Positions 12,273-21,272 of a DNA stretch of 64,000 nt are shown here, piece by piece; position 1 is the stretch's first letter; each line of letters begins with the position of its first letter. Source of the DNA: Halopseudomonas pelagia (GTDB taxonomy: Bacteria > Pseudomonadota > Gammaproteobacteria > Pseudomonadales > Pseudomonadaceae); the NCBI RefSeq assembly GCF_009497895.1, contig NZ_CP033116.1, positions 3,782,001 through 3,846,000 on the forward strand, read 5' to 3'. Under the pieces are notes generated by a model. It saw nothing but the letters and a program-made list of their open reading frames with translations. It made no database searches and was not told where the DNA came from. Made by a program: the position numbers and the translations under genes.

Positions 12273-13448
12273 ATGAGCACAACTCTGGAAACCGATATCT
12301 GTATCCTCGGCGGCGGTATCGCCGGCCTGTGGCTCAATGCCCGCCTGCGCGGCATGGGCTACAGTACCCTGTTGGTCGAGCGCGGCGCGTTGGGTGGCGG
12401 CCAAAGTGGCAAGTCGCAGGGCATCATTCACGGCGGCACCAAGTATGCGCTGCACGGCAAACTGACTCAGGCAGCGGAAGCGATTTCCGCTATGCCCGGC
12501 CGCTGGCGTGCTTGTCTGCAAGGCGAAGGCGAGTTGGACCTGCGCGGCGCCCGCCTGTTATCCGAGCATCATTATCTCTGGTCGCCGGGCAGCCTGATCA
12601 GCAATCTCGCCGGCTTTTTCGCCAGCAAGGCGCTGCGTGGTCGGGTGGACGCGGTTAAGGGCAAGGACTTGCCTGAAGTCTTCGCCAACCCGGCTTTCAA
12701 GGGCAAGGTCTACCGCCTGGCCGAACTGGTTATGGATGTGCCAGATGTCGTCAGACGTCTCAGCGAGCTGGCGGGCGACAGTCTGATAGCGGACAGCGCT
12801 CCGCATGTCGAGCGCCGCGAAGACGGCAGTATCGAATGCATTCGCCTCAATGGCAGGAGAATCAAAGCGCAGCGTTACATACTCACTGCGGGCGAAGGAA
12901 ACGAAGGGTTGTTACAGGATTGGGGCGTTAGCCAACCGGCCATGCAGCGCCGCCCGTTGCAGATGGTGCTGGTCAAGGGCGCCAACCTGCCTCCCTTGTA
13001 TGCGCACTGCCTGGGTAGCAGCCCAAAACCGCGCATGACCATCACTACTCACCCCTGCGCCGACGGCCAGTGGTGCTGGTACCTGGGCGGCGAATTGGCC
13101 GAACAGGGCGTCAACCTTACCCCGGACGCTCTCGTGGCGCGCGCGCGCCGGGAGCTGAGCGAGTTGCTGCCCTGGGTCGACCTGCAGCACTGTCAGTGGA
13201 CAACGCTGCCCGTAAATCGCGCAGAGCCGGCGCAAAGCGGCGCAGCCCGGCCGGATACCGCGTATCTGCAGGCGGTGCAGAACGTGCTGGTCACCTGGCC
13301 GACAAAACTGGCTTTGGCTCCAGACCTGAGTGACCAGGCCATCGCTGTGCTTCAGCAGCAAGGCATCCAACCCACCTTTGATGATGACTACAGTGCGCTA
13401 CCCAGACCCTCAATCGCACTGCCGGTATGGGATATCTGCTTCCCATGA
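12273..13448 (+). CDS. FAD-dependent oxidoreductase of unknown substrate
   Basis: A 391-residue flavoprotein with the dinucleotide-binding motif GGGIAGLWLNARL near the N terminus and the glutamate-containing second strand LLVERG. The glycine-rich GGGQSGKSQGIIHGG follows, typical of DadA/GlpD-like (DAO) oxidoreductases. The start at 12273 has GGAG five bases upstream. The stop overlaps the next gene by ATGA, so it is translationally coupled to an aldo-keto reductase. The pair occupies the same place between waaA and hldE as two uncharacterised redox genes in P. aeruginosa. The substrate is unknown; a role in LPS is only suggested by position. Confidence 0.8.
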   Translation: MSTTLETDICILGGGIAGLWLNARLRGMGYSTLLVERGALGGGQSGKSQGIIHGGTKYALHGKLTQAAEAISAMPGRWRACLQGEGELDLRGARLLSEHHYLWSPGSLISNLAGFFASKALRGRVDAVKGKDLPEVFANPAFKGKVYRLAELVMDVPDVVRRLSELAGDSLIADSAPHVERREDGSIECIRLNGRRIKAQRYILTAGEGNEGLLQDWGVSQPAMQRRPLQMVLVKGANLPPLYAHCLGSSPKPRMTITTHPCADGQWCWYLGGELAEQGVNLTPDALVARARRELSELLPWVDLQHCQWTTLPVNRAEPAQSGAARPDTAYLQAVQNVLVTWPTKLALAPDLSDQAIAVLQQQGIQPTFDDDYSALPRPSIALPVWDICFP

Positions 13449-14245
13449 ATAGCCTTCACGCCCATCACCGGCCGCTCGGCAGCAGCGGTCTCACGGTGTC
13501 ACCGCTGGGCCTGGGCACGGTCAAATTCGGGCGCAATACCGGGGTGAAATATCCACAGCAGTTCGAGTTGCCGGACGATCGGCAAGCGCTCGAGCTGCTC
13601 GCACTGGCGCATGACCTGGGCATCAACCTGATCGACACCGCACCCGCCTACGGCACCAGTGAGGAGCGGCTCGGCACGCTACTGGCCGGTCAGCGGCAAA
13701 ACTGGGTCATCTGCAGCAAGGTGGGCGAGGAATTCGAGCAGGGCCAGTCGCATTTCAATTTCAGCGCCGCACATACCCGTCTCTCGGTAGAGCGCTCACT
13801 GCGCAGACTCAATACGGATTATCTTGATCTGGTGCTGGTGCATTCGGATGGTAACGACCTGCAAGTACTCAATGGCGAAGCCTACCCTGCGCTGGAGCAG
13901 CTCAAACGTGAAGGCCTGATTCGCGCCTTCGGCTTCTCCGGCAAGACGGTAGAGGGCGGTATTGCCGCGTTGGAAGCAGGCGATTGTGCAATGGTGACGT
14001 ACAACCTGGCGGAACAGGGCGAGCGTTCGGTGCTGGACTTCGCCCTGTCACACAACAAGGGCATTCTGATTAAAAAAGCCCTTGCCAGCGGGCACCTTTG
14101 CCTTCAGGGTGAGGACCCGGCGAAAAAGAGCCTGGAGCTGGTCTTCGCCCATCCTGCGGTGGCCTCCGCCATTATCGGCACTATCAACCCCCGGCATCTC
14201 CAACAGAATGTCATCAGCGCCCTCAAGGTGCTGGATAGCTTATAA
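13445..14245 (+). CDS. Aldo/keto reductase family protein
   Basis: A 266-residue NAD(P)H-dependent reductase of the aldo-keto reductase fold. The catalytic Asp and Tyr appear in LIDTAPAYGTSEERLG, the lysine in ICSKVGEEF, and the His region in LDLVLVHSDG. A late cofactor-binding part reads ASAIIGTINPRHL. The ATG at 13445 sits in the ATGA overlap with the FAD oxidoreductase. It belongs to the shorter branch seen for D-threo-aldose dehydrogenase-like and YdhF-like proteins; the substrate cannot be told. No membrane segments. Confidence 0.85.
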   Translation: MNSLHAHHRPLGSSGLTVSPLGLGTVKFGRNTGVKYPQQFELPDDRQALELLALAHDLGINLIDTAPAYGTSEERLGTLLAGQRQNWVICSKVGEEFEQGQSHFNFSAAHTRLSVERSLRRLNTDYLDLVLVHSDGNDLQVLNGEAYPALEQLKREGLIRAFGFSGKTVEGGIAALEAGDCAMVTYNLAEQGERSVLDFALSHNKGILIKKALASGHLCLQGEDPAKKSLELVFAHPAVASAIIGTINPRHLQQNVISALKVLDSL

Positions 14246-14261
14246 AACAAGAGGGAAGTGC

Positions 14262-15137
14262 ATGTCGCGCATCATTGCCCGAGTCAATCCGGTCATTTTC
14301 AAAACCCAGGCCATTCACGTAAAGGCCAGCCCTGAGGTCCTGTGCTACACACCGGTGGGCAACCCCTTGGGATTCGCAGAGATGCAGGACCTGCGCCAGC
14401 CCGTTTCAGTCGACGACCCCGAGTCCTTCGAGCTGACTGTCGCCAATATGGGTGTGTCGGTAGACTTGAGCCTGACCTGGCAAGAGCGCGATTTTCGCGT
14501 GCTGATCCGCCAGGACCGCACTGAGCAGGAAGACAACGTACTCAAGTTGATTTCCGGTTACGTACCAGCGCACGAGCTGCGTGTGCCGCTGTTGACGGTC
14601 ATGACTGAAATTGCCGAGGAGTTATTACTGGAGAGCAATCGAGGATGGCTTCAGGGCCGCTATATGGAAACCTGGCTGCCCACGCCCTACTCTGCCAGCC
14701 TGCCATTGAGCAAACGACACTCCTACCAATTGACCTCGCATCATGCTGCAGCGCATCCAGTCCTGTGCCGGGAGCTGCATTTGATCGAGCGCCCTCGCGC
14801 CTATGTGCACCTGCCCACCAACTCTCTGCAACTGGTGTATTCCATGCAGCTGCAGCTGCCGGACAACTGCCCGGGATTGACCATGCTGCATGCCGACGAG
14901 CATATGGATACCGAGAAAAATCAGTTGCTGGTTGAGATGAACTATCAGCGCCCGGAAATCTTCCTGGCAGAGATGCGCGATGGTGCGGCGACCGGCAAAC
15001 TGTTCAGCCTGGAACAGGGTGAGCTGGTGCCACGCAGGCCAAAGAACATCTGGCTGAGCGAAGCGCTGGCACCGCAAACGGGTTGGGTAATTGAAGAGCC
15101 ACGCAGCAAATGGCCCGAAGGGCTTACCCGCCTCTAG
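14262..15137 (+). CDS. Conserved protein of unknown function
   Basis: A 291-residue soluble protein that I do not recognise. The ATG at 14262 has a strong GAGGGAAG seven bases upstream and follows the aldo-keto reductase by 16 bases, so it probably belongs to the same operon. It has no signal peptide, membrane helix or cysteine cluster. It looks like an alternating beta-rich protein: strands such as ADLSLTW-like VSVDLSLTW and FRVLIRQDR, then a helical middle (ELRVPLLTVMTEIAEELL). Ordinary codon use supports it as a real gene. The stop codon lies inside a short hairpin. Confidence 0.7.
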   Translation: MSRIIARVNPVIFKTQAIHVKASPEVLCYTPVGNPLGFAEMQDLRQPVSVDDPESFELTVANMGVSVDLSLTWQERDFRVLIRQDRTEQEDNVLKLISGYVPAHELRVPLLTVMTEIAEELLLESNRGWLQGRYMETWLPTPYSASLPLSKRHSYQLTSHHAAAHPVLCRELHLIERPRAYVHLPTNSLQLVYSMQLQLPDNCPGLTMLHADEHMDTEKNQLLVEMNYQRPEIFLAEMRDGAATGKLFSLEQGELVPRRPKNIWLSEALAPQTGWVIEEPRSKWPEGLTRL

Positions 15138-15146
15138 AGAGGCGGT
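15127..15146. terminator. Hairpin at a convergent gene junction, possible weak terminator
   Basis: CCGCCTCT pairs with AGAGGCGG across a two-base loop, covering the stop codon of the upstream plus-strand gene and lying 30 bases from the end of hldE. There is no T run on either side, so intrinsic termination is doubtful. Confidence 0.35.
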
Positions 15147-15174
15147 AACCCCCAACTGATTGAGCAAGGCAGCC

Positions 15175-16596
15175 TCAACGCTGGCGAATTTTCTCGACGA
15201 TGGCTGTGGTAGAACAGCTTTCCACGAAGTTCAGCACTTTCACTTCGCCACCGTAGGCCTGCACAATGGGCGCGCCTACGACCTGGTCCACGCTGTAATC
15301 ACCGCCCTTGACCAATACATCCGGCTTGACTTCAGCCAAGAGCTTCTCCGGCGTATCTTCAGCAAAACTGATGACCCAGTCCACCGCGCCAAGTCCGGCG
15401 AGCACCGCCATGCGCCGCTCCACGCTGTTGATCGGACGCCCAGGGCCTTTCAAGCGACTTACCGAGGCATCATCGTTGATCGCCACAATCAGCCTATCAC
15501 CCAGACTGCGCGCTTCTTCCAGATAACCTACATGCCCGGCGTGGATGATATCGAAACAACCGTTAGTGAACACAATGCGCTCACCGTGCGCACGCGCATC
15601 CTCGACCGCCTGCAATAACTGCTCCATCCCCAACACACCTCGCTCGCTGCCCTGCTCGCGCTGAACTGCCCGGCGCAGCTCCGGCGCACTGACCGCAGCG
15701 GTCCCCAACTTGCCGATCACGATGCCCGCCGCCAGCGTAGACAAGCCGACAGCATGAGGCAGGCTCTCGCCCGCGGCCAGCGCAGTAGCCAGCGTGGAAA
15801 TCACCGTGTCGCCCGCGCCGGTAACATCAAACACCTCGCGCGCGCGCGCAGGCAGATGCATTGCCGCTTCACCCCGCCGCAGCAACGTCATGCCCTGTTC
15901 GCTGCGCGTAACCAGCATCGCCTCAAGGTCCAGCTCCTCAATCAGCGCCATGCCCTTGTCAACCAACATCTGTTCGCTGGAACAATGCCCGACTACCGCT
16001 TCGAATTCCGACAGGTTGGGCGTAATCAGCGTCGCACCGCGATAAATACTGAAATCCTTGCCCTTGGGGTCGGCCAGAACCGGGATGCCGTGTTCACGCC
16101 CCAACGCGATCAGCGCCTGATGGTTCACCAGAGCACCTTTGCCGTAGTCCGACAAAATCATCACCTTGACCCCACCCAGCAACCCGCGAACAGACTCCAA
16201 TAGCGCGTCGCCGTCAGTCTTGAACGGTTCTTCAAAATCCAGGCGAATCAACTGCTGGTGACGACTCATAACCCGCAATTTGGTAATCGTGGTCTTGCCC
16301 GGATGCGCCTGAAAAGCGCAATAAACGCCGGCAGCGTTAAGGCGTTGTTTAAGGCTTAACCCAGCTTCGTCGTCCCCGGTGACGCCCACCAGCCAAGCCG
16401 GTGCGCCGAGGGCCGCGATATTTAACGCGACGTTACCCGCCCCACCGGGCCGGTCCTCAATCTGTTCCACCTTGACCACCGGCACTGGCGCTTCCGGGGA
16501 TATGCGGTGAGTTGGCCCATGCCAGTAACGGTCAAGCATGACATCGCCGACCACTAGAACCGGGGCGGAATCAAAACGGGGCATGGTCAATTTCAT
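15175..16596 (-). CDS. hldE: Bifunctional heptose-7-phosphate kinase / heptose-1-phosphate adenylyltransferase
   Basis: HldE carries out two steps of ADP-L-glycero-D-manno-heptose synthesis in the cytosol, supplying WaaC and WaaF. The 473 residues are the full two-domain length. The N-terminal PfkB/ribokinase domain has GDVMLDRYWHG, GGAGNVALNIAALG and the catalytic DVTGAGDTV. The C-terminal nucleotidyltransferase begins near residue 342 with FTNGCFDIIHAGHVGYL (HxGH motif) and has GLGAVDWV later. The gene follows msbA on the same strand with a 46-base gap. Confidence 0.97.
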   Translation of the reverse strand: MKLTMPRFDSAPVLVVGDVMLDRYWHGPTHRISPEAPVPVVKVEQIEDRPGGAGNVALNIAALGAPAWLVGVTGDDEAGLSLKQRLNAAGVYCAFQAHPGKTTITKLRVMSRHQQLIRLDFEEPFKTDGDALLESVRGLLGGVKVMILSDYGKGALVNHQALIALGREHGIPVLADPKGKDFSIYRGATLITPNLSEFEAVVGHCSSEQMLVDKGMALIEELDLEAMLVTRSEQGMTLLRRGEAAMHLPARAREVFDVTGAGDTVISTLATALAAGESLPHAVGLSTLAAGIVIGKLGTAAVSAPELRRAVQREQGSERGVLGMEQLLQAVEDARAHGERIVFTNGCFDIIHAGHVGYLEEARSLGDRLIVAINDDASVSRLKGPGRPINSVERRMAVLAGLGAVDWVISFAEDTPEKLLAEVKPDVLVKGGDYSVDQVVGAPIVQAYGGEVKVLNFVESCSTTAIVEKIRQR

Positions 16597-16642
16597 ATGT
16601 CTTGTATACCTATATTCGTTCGGCTATTCAGAGGCAGCAGTC

Positions 16643-18430
16643 TCATGATTCGGCTGTGGCTTCGTCCTGAAACTGCATACTGTGCAAGCGGGCGTAATAA
16701 CCGTTCTGTGCGATCAACTCGGCATGGTTGCCACGCTCGACTATCTTGCCCTGATCCATAACCATGATAATGTCGGCTTTCTCGATGGTCGAAAGTCGGT
16801 GGGCAATGACTAGTGTCGTGCGTCCCTCCATCACCTTGTCCAGAGCTGCCTGGATATGCCGCTCGGACTCAGTATCCAGCGCCGAAGTGGCCTCGTCCAG
16901 AATCAGCAGCGGCGCATTCTTCAACAGCGCCCGGGCGATCGCCAGACGCTGGCGCTGGCCACCGGAGAGCAGCACACCGTTCTCACCGACCAGAGTCTCC
17001 AACCCTTCAGGCAGCTTGTCGATGAACTCCTTGGCATAGGCTTTCTCGATTGCCTCGATGATAGCGTCCCTGGGCGCATCAGCCAGATCACCGTAAGCGA
17101 TGTTATTGGCGACGGTGTCATTGAAAAGCGTCACATGCTGAGTCACCAGGGCGATATGCCGACGCAGGTTGCGCAACTTATAGTCCGCCACTTCCACACC
17201 GTCGATCAGAATTTCGCCCTCGGTGTGCTGATAGAACCGCGGAATCAGGCTGGCAAGCGTGGACTTGCCACTTCCTGATCGCCCCACCAGCGCGACCATC
17301 TGGCCAGGCTCGATAGTGAAGCTGATATCGTCAAGCACCAACTTGTCGGTATTGGGGTAACTGAACTTGAGGTTTCTAACCTCAATGCGGCCGCTCACTC
17401 GCTCCAACTCAACCGTGCCTGTATCGGTTTCCGGCTCCTCGTCCAGCTGCTCGAAGATGCTTTCCGCCGCAGCAATACCTTTCTGTATGTTGGCGCTGAC
17501 TTCAGATAACTGACGTACCGGTTTCGGCAACAGACCCGCTGCAGTGATATAGGACACCAGATCACCCGCTGTAGCATCGCCGCGCAAATACAGCACCAGA
17601 AACATGACGAAAGCCATCGCACCATATGTCACCAGTTGCAGCGTAGGGGTAAACACCGCACCTGTGCGGGTCATCTTCAACCCGCGCTCTCGGTTGGCTT
17701 CACTGGCCTTGTCAAAACGCTCCGTCTCATAGCTCTCGCCGCCGAAACTGCGCACCACGCGGTAGCCGGTGATGGTTTCAGAAGTTACATGCGTCACATC
17801 CCCCATCGCTGCCTGGATTTTCTTACTTTGCTTGCGAAACTTTTTGCTGGTGCTATTAACCATCAGGCCAATAACCGGGAGGATAGCCATCAGCACCAGT
17901 GTCAACTTCCAGTTCATCCAAAGCAGATAAGCGAAGAGGAAGATCACCGTCATTCCTTCGCGGAAAACCACTTTGATGGCATCCGTTGCAGCGCCGGTAA
18001 CCATCGTAGTATTGAACGTAACCCGCGAGACCAGATGGCCGGAATTGTGGTTATCGAAATACTGATTGGGCAAGGTAAGGAAATTATTGAACAGTGCCGT
18101 ACGAAGATCGTGGACTATACCCAGCGACACTTTGGCCAGAAAGTAATTACCTAAAAAGGAACCAATCCCTTGATAGACGGCGACCAGAACAATGAATAAA
18201 GGGAACCCCCATAACAGCGGCACACCCAGAAACTGACCACTATTGCCATCGGTGAGGCCGTCGACAAAATACTTCAGCATCCACGCCATCGCAGGTTGGC
18301 TGGAGGCAAATATGACGAATCCGACGATACTGATGGCAAAGGGTATCCAGTAGGGTTTGACGTAACCCAACAACCGTAAATAGATTCGCAAGCTGGATTG
18401 GAAAAAGGTTTCTTGCTGTGCGTCTGCCAT
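16643..18430 (-). CDS. msbA: Lipid A export ABC transporter, fused permease-ATPase
   Basis: MsbA flips core-lipid A across the inner membrane. The 595 residues contain six membrane helices in the first 310 residues (for example WIPFAISIVGFVIFASS and GFPLFIVLVAVYQGIG). The ATPase follows: Walker A GRSGSGKST near residue 382, signature LSGGQRQRLA near 485, Walker B LLILDEATSALD, and the switch histidine in IAHRLSTI. It lies just upstream of hldE. The upstream region is shared with the divergent kinase-fold gene at 18539. Confidence 0.96.
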   Translation of the reverse strand: MADAQQETFFQSSLRIYLRLLGYVKPYWIPFAISIVGFVIFASSQPAMAWMLKYFVDGLTDGNSGQFLGVPLLWGFPLFIVLVAVYQGIGSFLGNYFLAKVSLGIVHDLRTALFNNFLTLPNQYFDNHNSGHLVSRVTFNTTMVTGAATDAIKVVFREGMTVIFLFAYLLWMNWKLTLVLMAILPVIGLMVNSTSKKFRKQSKKIQAAMGDVTHVTSETITGYRVVRSFGGESYETERFDKASEANRERGLKMTRTGAVFTPTLQLVTYGAMAFVMFLVLYLRGDATAGDLVSYITAAGLLPKPVRQLSEVSANIQKGIAAAESIFEQLDEEPETDTGTVELERVSGRIEVRNLKFSYPNTDKLVLDDISFTIEPGQMVALVGRSGSGKSTLASLIPRFYQHTEGEILIDGVEVADYKLRNLRRHIALVTQHVTLFNDTVANNIAYGDLADAPRDAIIEAIEKAYAKEFIDKLPEGLETLVGENGVLLSGGQRQRLAIARALLKNAPLLILDEATSALDTESERHIQAALDKVMEGRTTLVIAHRLSTIEKADIIMVMDQGKIVERGNHAELIAQNGYYARLHSMQFQDEATAES

Positions 18431-18538
18431 ATGCCCTTCACGATAAGGAACCGGGCCCTGAGTTTACCACAGGCTACCGGGATCAAAGCCCCGCTGTTGC
18501 AAGTGCGGTAAACTACGGTTTTGTTTCAGGAAAGTGAC

Positions 18539-19126
18539 GTGAAAAAACTAAGCCACGATGAGTTTGCAGCCTGGTCAGAAGCTGCGAAGGTTCTGGAAGA
18601 AGATCGGTATGGCGTAAAGGTATTGCATCTGGTGGATGGGACATTTCTCAAACTGTTCCGGCGCAAAAGCTGGTTTTCGAAAACCACCCTCTTTCCCCCT
18701 GCAAAACGTTTTGCGGCCAATGCGGCCGAGCTCCAGCGGCTAGGCATCCGCTGCCCTGTTGTGCTGGGTCTGTATCAAATGACCGATCCCTATCGATCGA
18801 TTGTTCATTATCAGCCGCTGGAAGGCATAACCTTGCGCCAGTTGCTGAACGAACAACCCACTCTTGAACAGATAGAGCTGTTTGCAGACCTCGCCAGCTT
18901 CATAACCACGCTGCACGATCTGGGCGTGTACTTTCGGTCACTGCATCTGGGCAATATCGTCAAGACGCCTGACGGCGCCCTTGGATTAATCGATATCTCG
19001 GATATGCGCTGCCTGGGCAAGCCGCTTTCCAAATGGATGCGCAGAAGAAACTATCAGCATCTATTGCGCTATGAAGATGACTGGGCACTGGTTCATCCAC
19101 AGATCAGGGATCATTTTCATTCCTGA
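18539..19126 (+). CDS. Small kinase-fold protein of the LPS core locus (PA4998-like)
   Basis: A 195-residue protein with the lipopolysaccharide-kinase fold. The GTG at 18539 has AGGAA seven bases upstream; a TTG at 18521 is less likely. The ATP-binding lysine is in FLKLFRRK. The catalytic loop reads YFRSLHLGNIV, where relatives have H-G-D-L-H-P-G-N, so the catalytic Asp is replaced by Ser. The metal-binding Asp is kept in GLIDISDM. P. aeruginosa has a similar gene at this place between msbA and waaL, sometimes called a toluene tolerance protein. It may be a pseudokinase or partner protein. Its 3' end overlaps waaL by 23 bases on the opposite strand. Confidence 0.75.
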   Translation: MKKLSHDEFAAWSEAAKVLEEDRYGVKVLHLVDGTFLKLFRRKSWFSKTTLFPPAKRFAANAAELQRLGIRCPVVLGLYQMTDPYRSIVHYQPLEGITLRQLLNEQPTLEQIELFADLASFITTLHDLGVYFRSLHLGNIVKTPDGALGLIDISDMRCLGKPLSKWMRRRNYQHLLRYEDDWALVHPQIRDHFHS

Positions 19127-20297
19127 CCAACGTTATCGGACGAGCCCTAGGGACAGGGGCGCCCCAGCTTGCAAGAAGAAATAAACCTAGACCAACCGGT
19201 AGCCAGGTAAAGAACCAGTCAGCACGGGGAGACTCCCAGAGTTGCCCACCGTCGAACAGCTGAGCGATTGTACAGAACAGGATCACCGCCAACAGCGCGC
19301 GCCCCAGAGCAAGGTGCCGCAATACCCAGGCAGCCCGCAGAAGGCAACCCCAGACGGCCAGCCACAGCGCAAGACCAATCAGTCCAAGCTCTATAGTCAC
19401 GTGGGCAAGCAAGTTGTGGCTATGCGGCATAATCTCTGCGCTGCTAGGGATCTTAATGACATAGTCGCCTCCCAATCCAAGACCCAGCCATGGCCGCTGC
19501 TGAATCATATCGAAACTGGCACGCAGGATCTCGGGGCGATAAGACATTCCTCGCTCCAGAATCATCGCATGGAATTGAACAAAGCCAACAGCCGCTACTG
19601 CTAAAAGCAGCCCGGTTACCACCCAGATCGTCCGCCCCCCTCGCAACATCGCCATGGCCATCAGGGTAGACAGAAATGCCACCCACAGACCGCGGCTTTG
19701 AGTCATGATTATCAAGGTCAACATGACCAATAAACTGGCGAGCCAGAGCCAGCGATACGCCGGATGAGGCAAAAAGGCCAGGAGCAGTGCAGCAACCGCT
19801 ATCGCATATCCACCCAGAATCGGATGCTCAAGTTGACCAAGCCCCCCTGCTCGGGCGGATAAATCCGCCGGCCCCATATACTGAGCAAGCAACGCTACCA
19901 GACAGCTTAACGCAAGCAAGTGACAAGCCAGGCGCAACATGCTGTGGATACTCTCTGGACGCAGCCGGCCGAAAAAGGCAAAACCGACAAGAAAAAGCAG
20001 CACGAACAATAAGCGCCTGAGCAGCCGCATTGCGTCCTCATCTGGACTCCAGAACAAGCTCAGTGCGGCCCACATAATCAGTGCCCCTAGAGCCGTTATG
20101 AGAGGGCGCGAGCGTTGCCAGACCTCATCGACTAACGACCATCGGGTAGCGAGCAGGATGACCACTGGTAGCCAATAAAAAACAATAAGCCCCTGACGGT
20201 AAGGCTTGTAGCTGGTGAACAGCACTATGCCGACTAAAAACCACAAAATGCCTAGCCCTAACCATTGAGCCAGCCGGTGCTGAAAATGCATATCCAC
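19104..20297 (-). CDS. waaL: O-antigen ligase family protein
   Basis: A polytopic inner-membrane protein of 397 residues with 10 or more hydrophobic segments. It has the Wzy_C/O-antigen ligase signature region with a large periplasmic loop ending in PHSHNLLAHVTIELGLIG; the histidine in that motif is important for ligation in studied WaaL proteins. Its place at the end of the outer-core glycosyltransferase run, and next to msbA, matches waaL in P. aeruginosa. WaaL and Wzy polymerases share this fold, but the location and the lack of a nearby O-antigen cluster favour ligase. Confidence 0.85.
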   Translation of the reverse strand: MDMHFQHRLAQWLGLGILWFLVGIVLFTSYKPYRQGLIVFYWLPVVILLATRWSLVDEVWQRSRPLITALGALIMWAALSLFWSPDEDAMRLLRRLLFVLLFLVGFAFFGRLRPESIHSMLRLACHLLALSCLVALLAQYMGPADLSARAGGLGQLEHPILGGYAIAVAALLLAFLPHPAYRWLWLASLLVMLTLIIMTQSRGLWVAFLSTLMAMAMLRGGRTIWVVTGLLLAVAAVGFVQFHAMILERGMSYRPEILRASFDMIQQRPWLGLGLGGDYVIKIPSSAEIMPHSHNLLAHVTIELGLIGLALWLAVWGCLLRAAWVLRHLALGRALLAVILFCTIAQLFDGGQLWESPRADWFFTWLPVGLGLFLLASWGAPVPRARPITLVRNENDP

Positions 20298-20363
20298 TCC
20301 ATATTGCTTAGTAATCGCTAACCGTCAGCCAGTTGCAGGCGCCTCGGCTCACCGCACTTGGCG

Positions 20364-21272
20364 CTACCGAACCGAGGTCTTTTTAAAGAGCAAATGTCGC
20401 AAACGCCTGAGTAAATGGGTGTCCCAATACTTCAACGGTACCTGCCTGATCAGCGACCAGGCGAATGGCTTGTCATCAGTGACCGCGCTGCGCAGCGCTT
20501 TGGTTACCAACTTGGCCCGACCCGCTGCATAAGCCGGATGAGATGCAAAAGCCTGGATAACGCTCAGGCCGCTTTCGTACTCCAGGCGATAATTGCTGGA
20601 GAGACTGGCCGGATGTTTGCGATAGAGAGTCACTACCTGAGGCAAAATATCGATAGCATAACCAGCGTGAGCCACCTTGAGCGTCATCTGAAAGTCCTGG
20701 ATTTTGATCGCTGGATCATAACCACCGACACGATCAATCGCCTCTCGCCGGAAAACCGCAATATTGCCCCCCACAACCAGAGCATCGCCAAGCGCCTGAT
20801 CAAAATCATAGCGACGAACAGACCGCTTCTTGTCTTTTTTCGGTAATACCTGCCCGGCTTCATCAATGCGAACCGCCCCGCCGCCCAGACAACCTACTTC
20901 AGGATGCTCAAGGAGATAGTCGGATTGCACTCTGAGCCTGCCTGGAGGCATTACGTCGTCGGCATCGAATGTGGCAATGAACTGGCCACGCGCCTTTGAA
21001 AGCCCCGTGTTAAGGGCAGCACTGACACCCGCATTTTGCTGGCAGACCAACTCTACGTGTTTCACTGAACTGGTAGCTCGGCTTACCGCAATAGCTTCAT
21101 TAATAATTTGAACACTATTATCGGAGGAACCATCATCAACCACGATCAGCTCAAAATTGTCATGGTCTTGAGCCAGCACACTGCGTATTGCCTCGCCTAC
21201 GTAAGCCGCATAGTTGTAGCACGGGACTATTACCGAGATTAACGGGGCATACAGGGCATCCGCCGAACTCAC
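20364..21272 (-). CDS. Family 2 glycosyltransferase, LPS core
   Basis: A 302-residue GT-A type transferase. The motifs are ISVIVPCYNYAAYVGEAI at the N terminus, VVDDGSSDNS for nucleotide binding, and ATFDADDVMPPGRL with the DxD metal site. GTG 21272 forms a GTGA overlap with the stop of the upstream gene; a TTG at 21311 would extend it. It is next to waaL, the place of the rhamnosyltransferase wapR in P. aeruginosa, so it may make the acceptor sugar for O-antigen; sugar specificity is not readable. Confidence 0.85.
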   Translation of the reverse strand: MSSADALYAPLISVIVPCYNYAAYVGEAIRSVLAQDHDNFELIVVDDGSSDNSVQIINEAIAVSRATSSVKHVELVCQQNAGVSAALNTGLSKARGQFIATFDADDVMPPGRLRVQSDYLLEHPEVGCLGGGAVRIDEAGQVLPKKDKKRSVRRYDFDQALGDALVVGGNIAVFRREAIDRVGGYDPAIKIQDFQMTLKVAHAGYAIDILPQVVTLYRKHPASLSSNYRLEYESGLSVIQAFASHPAYAAGRAKLVTKALRSAVTDDKPFAWSLIRQVPLKYWDTHLLRRLRHLLFKKTSVR

